DNA of 64,000 nucleotides from Bursaphelenchus xylophilus. Lineage: Eukaryota > Nematoda > Chromadorea > Rhabditida > Aphelenchoididae. Below the pieces are notes generated by a model. It was not told where the DNA came from, ran no database searches, and saw only the letters and a program-made list of their open reading frames with translations. The stretch covers positions 8,432,001 to 8,496,000 of the forward strand of contig CAJFCV020000006.1 in the NCBI GenBank assembly GCA_904066235.2, in the 5' to 3' direction. A program made the position numbers and the translations under genes. Within the stretch, counting starts at the first letter, position 1. Every line of letters begins with the position of its first letter. Shown piece after piece: positions 33,751 through 47,200 of the stretch.

Positions 33751-36228
33751 ATGTACGATGATCTTTGCGATGTGATTATCCATTTTTACGCAATAATTTC
33801 CTTGGGTTTTGCTGTTTACGCTGCCTTGGTCTCATTATGCGCCTGGAAGTTGTCCGAAAAGCATGCTACGTTTTACTTGTTCTGCAGTCAGGTGGGTTCA
33901 GAATATTTTAAAGGTTTTCTTTGAGGTTTTTAATGTATAAATGCAAAATGACTTATATTTTTTAGAAAGGAGGCTTTCGAAAAACCGTTCAATTTAAAAC
34001 AAAATTTTTCTATGACTTGCGCGAGATTTTCAGATTGTTGTTTGCCACCAATAGCGTTTTAGGCGGAAAGTTGGCAAAAATTTGAAACTTTTTTGATTTC
34101 CGGTTCAAAAATCTCACAAGCGAGGTGTTCGAAGTGCGACGTTGCAACCAGGTCATATATCAATTTTTTAGGGGAAGTACCACAAGTGCGACGCTCAGAT
34201 TTTGATGAAACTTGGCACAAATTTAGAATAATTTTTTTTTAAAAATATATATGCGAGAATCCTAGCTCGCGCTTTGCAGAAACAACCGAGATTTTCAGAT
34301 CGAAAGTTGGCGAAAATTTGACACTTTTTGCCAAATTTCGGCACGAATATTTTCATGCCTACTTCTACTGTCAAGGATAATGTTTCTACAAAAAATCAAA
34401 CCTTTCCGCACGAAACTGCCAAAGTTATGGCTAAAAAGCGCTTTTCTCTCTGACCGCTCTCCACGTTTAGCCTGCTCTCTCGGCGGAAAAAATGGTTCAA
34501 TATCCCGGCGTCGCCTGCAAAGCGCGAGCTAAAACTTTCAGGAATTGATATTAAGCCTATGTCCGAAGCGTATGCAAAATTTAAAGAAAATCTAAGCGTC
34601 TCACTTGGGGTACTTCCCTTGTTAACTTCTTTTGCTAGTCAATATATTAAACAGTCTTTGGCGCCGTGAGAACGCGTATATGCGGAGAGCAGTCAGAAAG
34701 AAAAGCGGTTTTTGGACTTTGCCAATTTTTTGAAAATAGAATTTTATGTTAGAATAGGAGTTGTCTTATGCTGTAGAGAAAGGGCTGAGATTTTTGATGC
34801 ATAAAGAAAAATGTCACTATACACTTTAACGTAGTCTATGACTATTCACCAGGCACGCATCGAGTTTGGCCCCTTAGTTGGTCCAAAAATGTAGTTATCT
34901 CATACTTTTGCTCTCTGCTTTGTTCCATTGTGTATCTTGTCCGCTACAATTTATTTTTTAAAATTTTTAGAACGCCTCCGTTTGTGTTGGCCTCACCGTC
35001 CGATTCTTGGTTAATTTCGAGAGTATAATCGGCTTCTTTTTAAATCCCCAGCTTCGGTTCTACCTTTTGTGTGCCAGTATTTACACCCACAGTATTCACA
35101 TCTCCATTATTGCGCAGCATCGTTTCCACTCGATTATTTTACCGCGACATTACACCAGAGTTTGGAATAAGGCGAAAAACATTACATTAATCGTGCTGAC
35201 CTGGATCTCCGGGACTGTGATTCTACCGGCAATTACTATTTTTCCAATACGAAATGAACACCAAGGCTCTCTGGAGACATTCTTCAAGACTTATGACAAA
35301 GTTTTGGGATATTGGCAACAGAATTTGTTGATCACGACGCTTTATATTACAACTTTTATTGCCGGCCTTTGTTATTTGACGTCAGGAATGACATTTTTAT
35401 ACAAGAAATACAAAAGGGAGCGATGTGGTAAGTAAAGGGCAGGCATAAAACTATACAGTCTGGTGGGATGGTGCTTGTTGTTAACGCGGTCACAGTGAGG
35501 AATTATAGTGGGATGATCATTGTCTCTAGGGAAGTGTTATTTAGAGGTAACGCTATAAATTTGTCACATTTTCATGAAAATTGAATACAAAGCGAGGAAG
35601 AAATACATGCTTGAGAAGAAGTACGTGTATCTTATCAGGAAGAAGTAAAGATGAAATGGAAATATTGTCAAAAATCAGTATTGTAGTTATGAGGAGCAAA
35701 GAACAACTTATAATTTGTTGACTAAAACCTTAGAATCTAGAAAAATCCTGTCTTAAAAAGAAATTAAATTATAAAGGGAAATTGCCCAAGCTAAAAACCC
35801 TGTCATGAAAGTTAGCGGAACTTTAGATCATAATTTTAGGAGGAAAACGGGGATTTTTTTAGCTACCGCGTTTTGCTTCCCTAAAAGTTAGCCCATGCGT
35901 TATACTTATAAAATTTACTTCTATTTCAGCGTACAGTAATGTGTACAGACGTCTTTTCTTCTGTGGGTTCCTCATCTTTATCCCCACGCTTTCCCACGCC
36001 CTCCTCACACAGTATCATGCCAGAAATTACAGTCATTGGGCGTTGTTGGCATTACGAGGATCGGAGATCTTTTCCAATCTTGTTATTCCCGTTATTTTAT
36101 ATTGTACTTCGAAACTGGTTCGGAGAAAATTTTTGGGAATAATTCGAATTGGAAGAGAGAAAAGGAAGGTGATCTCGGCCACTGGATTCGTCGATCTACA
36201 TAGTCATCGGGGCGAAACTTTGTCGTGA
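33751..36228 (+). CDS. Seven-helix serpentine chemoreceptor, family not assigned
   Basis: Three exons, 33751-33891, 34971-35427 and 35930-36228, join in phase to 298 residues. Helices visible in order: IIHFYAIISLGFAVYAALVS, a second around ASVCVGLTVRFLV, LRFYLLCASIYTHSIHISII followed by AQHRFHSIILPRHYTRVW (the intracellular loop expected after helix 3), ITLIVLTWISGTVILPAITI, LLITTLYITTFIAGLCYLTS, LFFCGFLIFIPTLSHALL, and SNLVIPVILYCTSKLV. The C-tail is basic. This is the general pattern of nematode chemoreceptors of the srg/sru/srv-like groups; I cannot assign the family safely. TTCTAG stands directly before the ATG. A MITE copy sits in intron 1. Confidence 0.75.
34171..34621. mobile_element. 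TTA-flanked MITE, copy in intron 1 of the second receptor gene
   Basis: About 450 bp with ends GGGGAAGTACCACAAGTGCG and the inverse of CAAGGGAAGTACCCC. It is an inverted, diverged copy of the element at 48815-49250. Shared parts include GCGCGAGCT, CTCTCTGACCGCTCTCCACG and TGCGAGAATCCTAGCTCGCG. Confidence 0.75.
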
Positions 36229-39200
36229 AATATTGAAAACTATTTTAATAAAAATTGAAATTTTGATCATTTTTCAAGCCGAATTCCTCAAGATTCAGGA
36301 GAAAAAATTTTCTCAAGAACTGTAAGAAAATTTTTGAAGGATCATCAAAGGAGCCTGCGAAGTTTCACAAAAAGCAAAAACACAATTTCTTAAAACATTT
36401 TCAAGATTTTTAGCTCAATGATTGCAAAAAAATCAAAATTTATTGGTCAAACATGGCCGCAACAGTTTAATACTGTGGCCCTACAATTTTCACCAAGGCT
36501 AGATCTTAATGATTATGTTTCGCAGCTACTTAATTACTTATGCCTTTTGCCTTTATAATTCCCAACTTTTGTTCGCTTTGTTCTAGCCTCAAATAACCTC
36601 GAACCCAAATTTAGTTTCTTGTTTCGACTCTCAACCCAATTTGATTACAAACTTCTTGAATGGACATGTATGAATATTCGATTACTGTAACAAAAAGTAT
36701 TGTTACTCTGAATGTTTTTCCTCTTCCTGGAAATTAGTTTTTTTCGGAACGGCGGAGGAGGGAAAATATTTTCAAATTGCATATTAAAATTTATTGCGTA
36801 AAAAGGGGATTTAATAAAAAAAAGTTGAGAACTTGCGACAAACCAATTAGCATTTTTACAATCATATAATAAAAGGCCGCTTTCCAAACCCACGCATTGA
36901 TTCAGGGAAAAATGAAGGTCCAGACGTGAGATTAACCGGTTTGGATAATCCAAAGCCCACAAGAAGTTGGAGTACCGTAACCTTGAGGGGTAAAAGAGCT
37001 TGGTCAGATGGAGAAAACAGATCAGAATTATTTTGTTTGGCATTTTGATATAGACATTGGCAAAAAATTTATAAATTGCGCTTCGTCTGATCAACACTTT
37101 TACCTTCCATGCTCTCTTGAAAACCGCTAAATGGTCGCTAGTGGGCGTAAAGTAAGACTTTAAGTAATGTAGGTAAAAAGGATCTTACAAGATTAGTCCT
37201 TCTTTCTGTTTGCAATGATATCATCAAACATTTTTGCTCACATCACTCGTGTTCTGTTATCAAAGATTTTTTTGAGTATTGGTCCTGAAAAGTCTCAGTG
37301 ATGATTTTCAAAAGCAGCCTATAAACACTTTTTTAAAGAAAGTCTTCGCATTGCACTCTTAAATTACTGTAGAAACATACTCAACTCCCGACAGCTAATA
37401 TTCAAAGTTCTTTTATGACATCATGTCTGCCTAGTGACCTCTCACGTTTCCTGCCTCCCTCTTTATCATGTGTTGCTCTTTAAATTTGATTGTCACCCCT
37501 TTTAACATCGAAATCAAAAGGACTTTGAATATTGCCGAATGAATGGTTGTTGATTTGTGAGCGGAACTCGACCACAAAATTGAATTTCATTGTCCTCGAG
37601 AACATCCCTGCATTGAAAGGGAGATTTTATGAGGTTAAGCATCCGTGTTTTCCTTGCATTTTTGATAATGGCGGTTCGAATTTGTTTTCTACACAATTTT
37701 TATGCAATTTAGAATATTGATCTGGCTATATGTAGCGCGCTTTTTAAATATGTATGAGGCTGAAAATTTTGCGATAACTATTAGATGCCCTAATAATGGA
37801 TGTTTTTAAACTGCCTGAAATTATGTTGAACACGAACAAACATCATTCCTTCTTGTTTATAGTGAATTTACATGGGGAATTTTAAATAGGAGCGATTTTT
37901 AGCTCGTTCTTTGCAGAAACAACCGAGATTTTTTGGTCACAAATTGCCAAAGGTTTTTGTAGTTGGAAGATATATTCACTGGTCATGATATTAGGGCATA
38001 AGTAATGGGCCCCTGAACAAAATGGATTTGGAAAGTCATTGTTTTAAAAACCTCTTTTTTTATCCGCTTCTCCAAAGATACTACTTCGACTGCGTACGAT
38101 TCCCTTTTAGGAGCGCCCAAAAGCTCAACAAGAATTTGCGCCCCCTTTTTTGACGTGCTCTGTCAGTGATTTGTTCGTGTTTTTGCAGCTCGAACGGCAT
38201 GCATATCCATGCATTAACATCAAACCCCCTGCCCTCCCACCCTCTCAAACTTTTCTTGGCCCTAAATTCGGGGACATTTTTATGATTGTGCATAAATGTT
38301 TTATCGGGTTGAATGTCTCGGGGCCAAAGTCATTCCCTTTAATTTCGTGTTTCAATTTGGAAATTCGATCCTCTCCGTGCCAGAGTGGAAGTTGTACGAA
38401 AATGACACGGTTTTATGATATAATAGCGCTCGCCACCTACGACTTCTTTTGTGCAGTTTTATGGACGGCCTGGTAATCTTAGCCGGAATTCTGGAGGGAG
38501 GACGTTGGCCTTTATTGGGTGTTTACAAAACATCTGGAGGAGGAATCATATTGGCATTGCGCAACATATTGGGTTTTGAAGATGTAAACAGGGTCTGATT
38601 AGAGAATAAGTGATGACCAAATTTTATGTAAAACTTAATGCAAACTTAAAAATGCAAACTTAAATGTGTGGGCAAGTGCAAAAATTAAAATAAATTCATC
38701 CATATACCCCTGACATCACTCGTAGCGTACACACTGAACTTCTTGATCTGGATTACTATCTTTTCTTCCCAATTATCCTAGACAAACACCTCCCTAAACC
38801 CTCGTTGTTCTGGAAAATCGCAAACAGGACATCCGATTAACATCCTCTCTTACAACATTTTAATTAATCTACCCTGAGGTATTTTTATCGTTTGTTTTCG
38901 GTTTTACTTCGAAAGCAGAGCGTCGGATTTACCAGTTTCTCTGGATCAATTTAATCCCCGCCACCGCACTAAACGAAAAAAGGGTTGAGTAAATTTACGT
39001 GGGATGTGATTACATGTGATTTGATTGTACTATTATGTTTGGTAGGTGATTGTAAATGCTAATTTACAATTAGCATTTTTGCAAATTTGCTAAAATTAAA
39101 AAATTAAAAAGTTTTTTTGGGAATTACATCAAAAATTTCCAATTACCCCGAAACCCCTATTTATATCCTGTTCATAACAATAATAGAGTCAGTAAAAACA

Positions 39201-41010
39201 AGTTTTGAAAGGGCAGTGCTATAAACAGAATCCGCAATGAATCCCAGTAGATTTTCGAATATTCAATGGATCTGGTGTCTATTATAATCAGACAGTCGCT
39301 AAGAGATATAAGAGATATCTTTCGGTGTTTTTGCGGAATTTATAGAAGATAATGCACTATGTGTATTTTGCGGTCTTTGTTCTGCTCATGATCTGTTTGG
39401 AAAGGCGAAAAATACGCAAGAATAAGAGATATCTTCGTGACTGGATGAATAGAAAAAGTTTGAAATAGTCGTACTGTTGTGACGGTAAATGAAAACAGAC
39501 CAGTGGAAAAAGATTTCTGAAGCATGAATAAATTACAAGGCTGATCTTGAAAGAAGTTATAGTTAGAGATCGATAAAAAAATACTTCGAAAAAAATCTTC
39601 GGTGGCATATTTGGGGATAGAAAAGTACTTTTTGTTACTTTATCTCATACATCTTGAACAAAATTATCTTGGAAAAGTTTGTTCTGGATTTGTACCAAGT
39701 TTGCCAACAATTTTTGCATTTTTAAGAGGAATTCCATGTTTCGAAACCACTCAAACCTCCCAAAAATTCTCATACAAATGTCGCAAAATGTAACTGTCGT
39801 CATTGAACTCCTCCGCTTGCCTCCAGGTGAAGTTCTTGCCGTTCCTTTTCTTTGTTTTCTAATTTTAAATCACTGCATAATCGAGGGCTCCCAAAATAAA
39901 TCCTTTTCACGCCTTTCCTCGGGATGTCATAATTCTTTGTCATAATGTTTTCGAATAAAACTTGTATAAAGTATTCTCGGCGGGATATAACACTCGGCCT
40001 GGGATCCGCTTTTATTCGTAAACATCTACGTGACGAAACTTTTTGGATATGATTGATGGAAGTTCCGGGATTCGTCGAAAGTAATAAGATTTTACAATTT
40101 TTTATAAAAGTGATATATGTAAAGATCGTTCGAAGATGAGGGATGGCTTAGGCGATGGTACTGTAAAAGACGCTTTTTATAGGAGATATACATTAAGAGT
40201 GAAAAAAACTTTTCAATAAGTTTTCAAAAAGTACGTTTAGATCTAGCCCAGGGAAAAAAGGACGGTTCTCCACGCATAAAACTTTCATTTCCCTAAATTT
40301 TATTATGCATGATCCATCCAGCTTGGCCAAATATCAATCTCTAAAAATTTTTGATTCCGCTATATGATTCATTATAATCTAACGCATTCAATAATCATTA
40401 CAGCCAAGAGGGCAAGAGACCACGGAAAATAACCTAGATCGTCAAGAAAACAGCTTTCTCGGAGACGGTTTTGTGGATATCGTAAGAAAATGGGTTCCTA
40501 GTTTAGACTGAAGAGTGCCTTCTCATCTCGGCCTAATTTTTTTATTCTATTTTTTCAAAAAAAGTGAGAGAAGCGTTTTTCCTCTGAACGCCGTTAAGGA
40601 CTTTACATTTTTTTCGGACTAGACTCCAATTTCTTATCCTAAAAATCTAAGAGTTGTCAAATCAGACGTTGAAGTCAGACGTAAGCGAAAAGCATCGTAA
40701 ATGTGTTTAAAATCCTTTTGTAAGCTTCTTATAAGCACATATAATCCAAAATCTGCGCCTTACATGGCAACTCCTCTGCATCTGATTTCTGTTAAGCTTG
40801 TTTGAAAGCTGTTACATTCAACTGTCATCTTTCACATTCGCCAAATATGATCCTTTCTCTTCTCCGGAAATTTTATTCCTCTTGACGCTGCAAAAATTTT
40901 GCGGCTGGTTGCGCTTCGAATAATTTTATTTTGCCGAACGTATGACAATGAGTTCTCATACATCATATTTTTTCATCTCTGAAACGCGTAATTTAACGTG
41001 ATTTAAAACA
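36229..41010. other. Gene-poor stretch after the second receptor gene
   Basis: I see no supported gene on either strand. A 150-codon open frame at 36645-37097 (minus) lacks any recognised motif. A short fragment near 37890-37940 (TTTGCAGAAACAACCGAGAT) matches the inner part of the TTA-flanked MITE family. Confidence 0.4.
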
Positions 41011-41317
41011 GCTTTGGGGTTTTGGTAGTTCAGCCCCCCAGGAAAGGTAGTTCAAACCCCCACTGTTTTGTCCATTTCACACCCCCATAATGAAAAAATT
41101 AGAATAATACAAAAAATGCAAATCAGAGTAAAATGACCCGCGGCGTTTTAGCTCAAACCCCCAGTTACCGTCCAAATTCGTTCTTGTGGTTCAGTCAACG
41201 CTGACCGCAGCCGAGAGAACCCAATCCCGAGTAGGCGCTTCAGATTGGATGAGGGGGTTTATACTGGGTCAAGGGGGCTGAACTGGACTGAGGGTTGTAC
41301 TACCTTAGCCCCACAGC
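41011..41317. mobile_element. 307-bp inverted-repeat element (MITE-like)
   Basis: The left end GCTTTGGGGTTTTGGTAGTT and right end, inverted, GCTGTGGGGCTAAGGTAGTA are similar, each followed by runs of C-rich motifs (CAGCCCCC, AACCCCC). No coding frame inside and no clear target duplication. Confidence 0.6.
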
Positions 41318-41423
41318 TTTTTTACAAAATGAGGCTTAGCCCGGCATTGTTGCCTCAACCGTCACCGATTTGGGGTAAACTTCCAAATTTATTATTGGTA
41401 TTGTTTTGACCTATCTAGTTTGC

Positions 41424-41776
41424 TCCGGGGACGGATTCTGCATACTACATGAGCTATTTGGAAAATAAAAGTGGTACTTTTGGAGAAAATCCGGGAATAC
41501 GGTAATTTCCATATATTCTTAGATAGTTTGACCGCTGCACTTTCCAAAATGACGATTGAATCAGAATTTGAAGCCGGCAAACCATTCTACATACTCCAAG
41601 AGCTATCTGGAGAAAGAATAAAGAAAATAAAAATAGTACTTTTTGAGAAAATGGTTGCCAAACAACCAAAAATATACCGAAATTACCGTAATCCCTGATT
41701 TTCACCAAAAGTACTATTTTTATTTTCACCATTCTCTCTCCAAATAGTTCATGGAGTATGCAGAATCGTTCTCCGG
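41424..41776. repeat. 353-bp imperfect hairpin element
   Basis: The outer arms pair (ACGGATTCTGCATACT against AGTATGCAGAATCGT), as do inner arms such as AAAATAAAAGTGGTACTTTT with AAAAGTACTATTTTTATTTT, and CGGGAATACGGTAA with TTACCGTAATCCC. A direct partial copy of the arm lies in the middle (CATACTCCAAGAGCTATCTGG). Confidence 0.65.
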
Positions 41777-44296
41777 TTTTAAATTCTAATTCGGTTCACT
41801 TTTTGTAATGCGCCAACGTGCTCTCTTGGTAGATGCACCGGTCTACTTTGGCGTCCCATATCTCGCAAAGTACTCTTTTTATATATATTTATTTTACAGC
41901 TTATTTTAAGGCGAAGAGGTCCAACTTTATCTTAGAATGTTTAAAAAGTAGTTTATATTTTTTTATGGTAATCGATGCGATATCTTGACTACTACAGTAA
42001 CCCTTAAAATTTCCGGAAAAGATTCCAAGTACAAAAATGATCAGCGTGCCAAAAGGGATAAACTTCAGAGAGCTAGGAAAGCTTCTGTTCGTAAAAACAT
42101 CTGCTTTAAAGCCGTATTAACAAGTTTATTACCGTAAAGCTTCCGCTTCCTTCCCCCGCTATTGTCATCATCATATCCGCCGTAAAATGCATGGAGCCCG
42201 TCATAATCCTCAAATCCAACGGATTCTGAATGCTCTGTAAACTTTTACAACTATCGTAAACCGATGAGCCATTTTTTACAATTTATAGCCATGTCTTACA
42301 TCGATAAGCCAAAGAGATAAAACCCAATGAATTTCGGAAGTACGTGACATTCAAATGAATATCTGAACCACTTGAGGATATCCCTGGAAATGAGTTTTGA
42401 ATAGTCCCAATTTTAATCAAAGCACTTTCAATTTGTTGTTATTCTACGTAAACACACAGTATATGTGTATGTCACAGTAAACCGGAAAACATTCATGTAG
42501 GCGTAGTTGGTGATAAACATCATAGGTTGCTTGTAGACTGTAAACTACAAAAACGTGTTCTCGAACAAACAATGATCGTTTGTCAAGAAGGTTATTTGTT
42601 TGTGGTCTATGATAGGATAATGACACACTTATTTTTTCAAACCACAGCAGCCAAATATCGCTTACGTTCTTTTATAATACTTATAATAGTGTCCTTGTCG
42701 CATAGGTCTCAAATTAAGAGTAGTGCTGAAAAAGAGACAACTGTAGTCAAACAAATACAGTATATCGTTTTCACTTCTGCTGTTTATAAGCGCCTATTGC
42801 ACAGACCAGTAAAGCTTTGTTCTTTTTGTAAGACCCGTTTACTCCAACCACGTCACTGACATTTTCTATCATGTCAGATGAAATAACAGACAGATTATTT
42901 GAGTCTGCTCAATTTCTAAATTGTAATAGAGCTTATTTTGAAAAGAATTTGTTTGCTAAGAAATTGCAGTGGTATATCAAATATTTTTGGAGCGACTTTT
43001 ATGAAAGGCTTTTTATTATAGTACTTTTATTCTACTCCACCTAACTAGTTTCTTATAATTTATGATTTATTAATATAATAGCTCCGCTTCTCCATTGTCC
43101 CTACTTCATCGATCATTTGGCTAATTCCATTTCACCCCCTCCAGCTATTCAATTACTTGTTTTCATCATCCCTGTAGTTGTTTTTTTAAAACTTCCTTAT
43201 ATTCTAACACGGAATAGATCTCTATTGCACGGACTCGTATTGCGCACTCCGTTCATTGCAGAAACATTCCATTAGACGCATTACGACCAATGTCCACGAT
43301 GACATCACCAACACATTGTAATCGATCCCCCAACTTCGAACTCCCGCCCCATCTAATGAAAAAACAGTAAGAATAGAGATGCGAATTATTTCCCAGACCC
43401 CGCCCCTTTTCTTTTTGGATTTCAATTTGGCCGAGGGCACGACGGAACGAATGAAACGCCTGGGGGCATTCGGATGGCTTTGTATTTATTGCACCGTGCA
43501 GATTGGTTGGAGTGCAGAGGAGGGTGTTTGGAGGGTGGGGAGATGTGATTGGAAGTTGGGAGGGGTCGAGAAGGGTTGTGAGGCTGATAGAAGTTGATGA
43601 AGTACCATAAGGCATATTCTTCAAGGTGTTTAAAAAATTCATGTTCGGATTTTTTGCAGTGTAAAAAATTTAAAACGGTTTATCCTTTTGCTATGACGAT
43701 AGTCTTTTTTAAATCAGATGGTAAGTTTTTTAGGTCATATGACTGCACTACCAATATTTAATTTAATTTGCCTTATATTGTACCTTCATTTCATTTCCTG
43801 CACTCTTTCCCACTCTTTTTGTTTTTACTTTTTTATACTAATATGCCCTTCAACAGATTTATTCGTAATCATGAACACTTCAAAGCCGTCTAAACCCTTA
43901 TGTCACTGTCGCAAAAAAAGAAGATTACAGATTATTATTCCCACGTAATGCGTAAAGGAAGTCTACATGATTTCGTCTGAAAAATAATTTTTAAAGCCGT
44001 TTAAGAAATAACTCATCGAAAAATCTTGGACTTCTGACCTTGATTTTTACTGTATTCGCCTCTACTAACGTTTAAAATTTTTGAAAATACCGCAAGAGTA
44101 TAAATTTCTGGCCTCATTATTGTTATTTACCGCTCATATTATGACGAGTAGCATAGTAAACAATTATTTTCCCATCGCTCTTTATATATTTTCGCTTTTA
44201 TTTTCCGTGAGAAATAGAAATATTGAAATTATTTTTTCATTTTAATGCCTGTTAATCGCTATAATTTAATCACTATTTACAGTCTCCCAGCTCAAC
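41777..44296. other. Upstream region of the flp-5-like gene, no gene seen
   Basis: No coding segment is supported. Open frames at 43253-43642 (minus) and 42527-42859 (plus) show no family resemblance. The long distance to the next gene leaves room for neuronal enhancers. TTTTACAG directly before the start region at 44280 may be a spliced-leader acceptor. Confidence 0.35.
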
Positions 44297-47200
44297 ATGG
44301 TCGCCTCATTGCGTTCGCTTTGCCTCCGACTCTTCGCCGTTCTCTGTCTGGTGGTTCTAATGGTCAGCGCAGCGCCAGTCGACGAATCAGAGGGGTGAGT
44401 AAAACACAGGGTGATTTAATGTAGTACGTTGGGTCCAAAAATGAAATCGATAAATTCTTGTTGCCTCTGCATGTATGAAAAGCTTTCTCTCTAACTGTCT
44501 CCTCGCCTGTCATATTCTGCCGTTTTTATAGACTGTTGATTATCCGGGCTCTCTCTGCAAGTCATAAGAATAAATTTTGAATAATTGTATATGGCGCATA
44601 TACAATATCTTTGCCAAATTTTAGAACATTTTCCCAGGTTACTACTTTGAGATATCCCCCTTCTAAAACACTAAGTAAAATATTCTAAAGAGATCGCAAA
44701 GCCGCTATCAAAAATTTTAAAAGAAATCTCACAGTCTAATCTGACCGAAATGAAAATATTCCGGTTCAAAATTCAAATTTTAGACGTTCCCCACTTCCGT
44801 TTTTTCCATTTATATTCTTCCCCTGTTTGCTCATTCAACTCATTGAAATCGGATCTGTTGGATATTAAATTCAACTCTACACGCATATTCAAATATTAAA
44901 TAACTTTCATCGTGTGATGACATAACGACACATGATCTTTTCGTATAACAATCGTTCGATTTTTGTTGGAAATTGATCTTCTCTGGTCAAATGGTCATCT
45001 TTTTTGGAAGAAGTCAATTCCGGGTTGAGACAAAAAAGATGACAAGAAGATGGCATCACAGTTATTTTGGCCTACTTTTTGAGCCAAAAAAAAGATTTTT
45101 CAAAACAAACTTTCTTGAAAAATCCGTTTTTTCCTCCTCAATCTTTGTCCCACGGATGTCTGCCTCGGATGGATTGTTCCAACTCGACTTTCAACTTTTC
45201 CAAATGACATCTTCTCGCCTTTCCATTTCTCATCCGACGAATTGTCGCCTTGAGGGCATGTCTCTTGTCCTCACTGTTAACACCGACCAGTCTCTGGGGG
45301 AATCAAAGGCCGAAGAGAGCGAACAGACGTCATGAAGGGCTTGATTGAAATTGGAGGGCGCGAATGGGACAAGGAAATTGGGCCAATAGGTCCACCAACA
45401 TCATCCGGAGATAGGTCTAGAACTTTTACACAGCTACAAGTCTGTAAAACAATGGTCTTTATATGTGCCAAGTTTCATCAAAAACTGTTCTCAAAGACAG
45501 GATTTTTATGATTTCAAAGCTACACAGGCAACACTCATCAATCCATGACCAGGGCTTATAGCAATAGTCTGAATTTTCAAATTCCAAGTTTTTTCGAAAT
45601 CCGACCAATGAAAATAATTTACTGTAACTTTTATCACGATCCCATCAATTACTGCAAAACGTTTTCCGGAATCTGACGTTATATTCCCTCACGAAATACA
45701 GGGAATTCTGACTTCCTCAATCTGAATGGATGACAAAGCCAAGGCTTCGAAATGTGGGACTGGGAAACTCTCGACGCAAAAGAAAGACCGGAAATTTGAG
45801 TCTTGCATGAGATTTGGAACGGAATTAATGAAGATGCAACGATAAGGACCACCAAGTTTCTTGTTAGACATCCGTGTAGAAATAGCGTGAGCGGAAAGCT
45901 AAAAAAATTAGAAAAAGTAAACAATAAAAAAGAAAAAAAGCTAATGTATTTTGATTGTACTTTCATTAAAAACGGTCTCTTCAAATTGGTTGAGACTTTG
46001 ATAGTTTTTGAGACATTTCCGACCCATGAAACACAATGCCAAAAATAGCGGAAGATTCAAAAATTTCATACTTGTTTGCAAAGATATTATGATTTTTGAA
46101 AATTTCAGACTATTTAAAATCCGACTGTAACAGAATTGATCTCTTTGAGCCAATTGCCAAGAAATTACAGTAGTTCTTTATTCCAAACTACATTTTCCGT
46201 GTTCCCGATAATCCTGTCTCTATTTACTGTCCCAAAAATATCTGATTCCGTTATTCGATCCGTTCCATTTCTATCACACCGTCTAGACGGTGTGATAGAA
46301 ATGGACGCGTCTCCCTTTTTTGGAATCCAAATCTTTTGAGACTAATGGCCCAGCCCTGGGCCAAGCTTCTCACTCAAGTCCCAATGGATTTAATTCGTCC
46401 ATTAAGGACTAATTCCGCTTAATCTGATTGCAGTATTGTTTTCGAAAAAAAGTAAAAATAGCAGTTATAGTGCAATTTCAGTTTTATAGCACAGTAATTG
46501 TCATTATTTCATCGTGATTTCAGGTATCTCCGGGAGGCGCGGGCACCCAAGGCCAAATTTATAAGATTCGGACGTGCTGGCCAGAAATTCATTCGTTTCG
46601 GACGAGGAGTAAGTTTGAATTAATTTTTAGGGCACTTCCTCTTTTCTTAATTTATTAAAATGCAAAAGTCTGGAGAGCAACATCAAAATTTAAAATTTTG
46701 GGCTTACTTAGACCTTGGTCAAAAAAGATCCAGTGAAAACACGTTTGACAGGAAACAAGTTTGCAATGCCTTTTGCAGTATTTTCTTCATTTCCGAATTC
46801 CATACTTTGCATAAATTTAAATAAAAATTTCAAAAAATAAGCATTTTGAATGAACCCGTAGTATAATATAATTTTTGGTCTAGAAGTGGTCTCAAAAGGG
46901 AGCTTAGTCGGGAAAAAATTTAAACCCAGATTAATTCACCCTTCCTCTCGCATCACTCACAAGAATTCATGTTCTTCCTCCCATTTTTCATCCAAATTTA
47001 ATATGTAATTTATACATTTCTGATGGGAAAATCTGAAAAATAAGGCCGAAATGCAGTCTGTTAAACGAAAATTGGTATTTTATTATAATTTATTTAAATC
47101 TTTAGGGGTTTCGGATTTTCTGTAATATTAAAACTTTTTTAATTCAGAAAAATGTGAAGAGAAATCCACATTTCTAGGTGGATGTAGAAAACGGTAACAC

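Noticed and set aside
36645..37097. 150-codon open frame, minus strand
   Set aside because: Phe/Asn/Ile-rich translation as expected from AT-rich noncoding DNA; no motif.
43253..43642. 129-codon open frame, minus strand, in a GC-richer patch upstream of the flp-5-like gene
   Set aside because: No motif and a competing open frame on the other strand; more likely a regulatory stretch.
44973..45335. 120-codon open frame within intron 1 of the flp-5-like gene
   Set aside because: The three-exon neuropeptide model is complete without it and no family is recognised.
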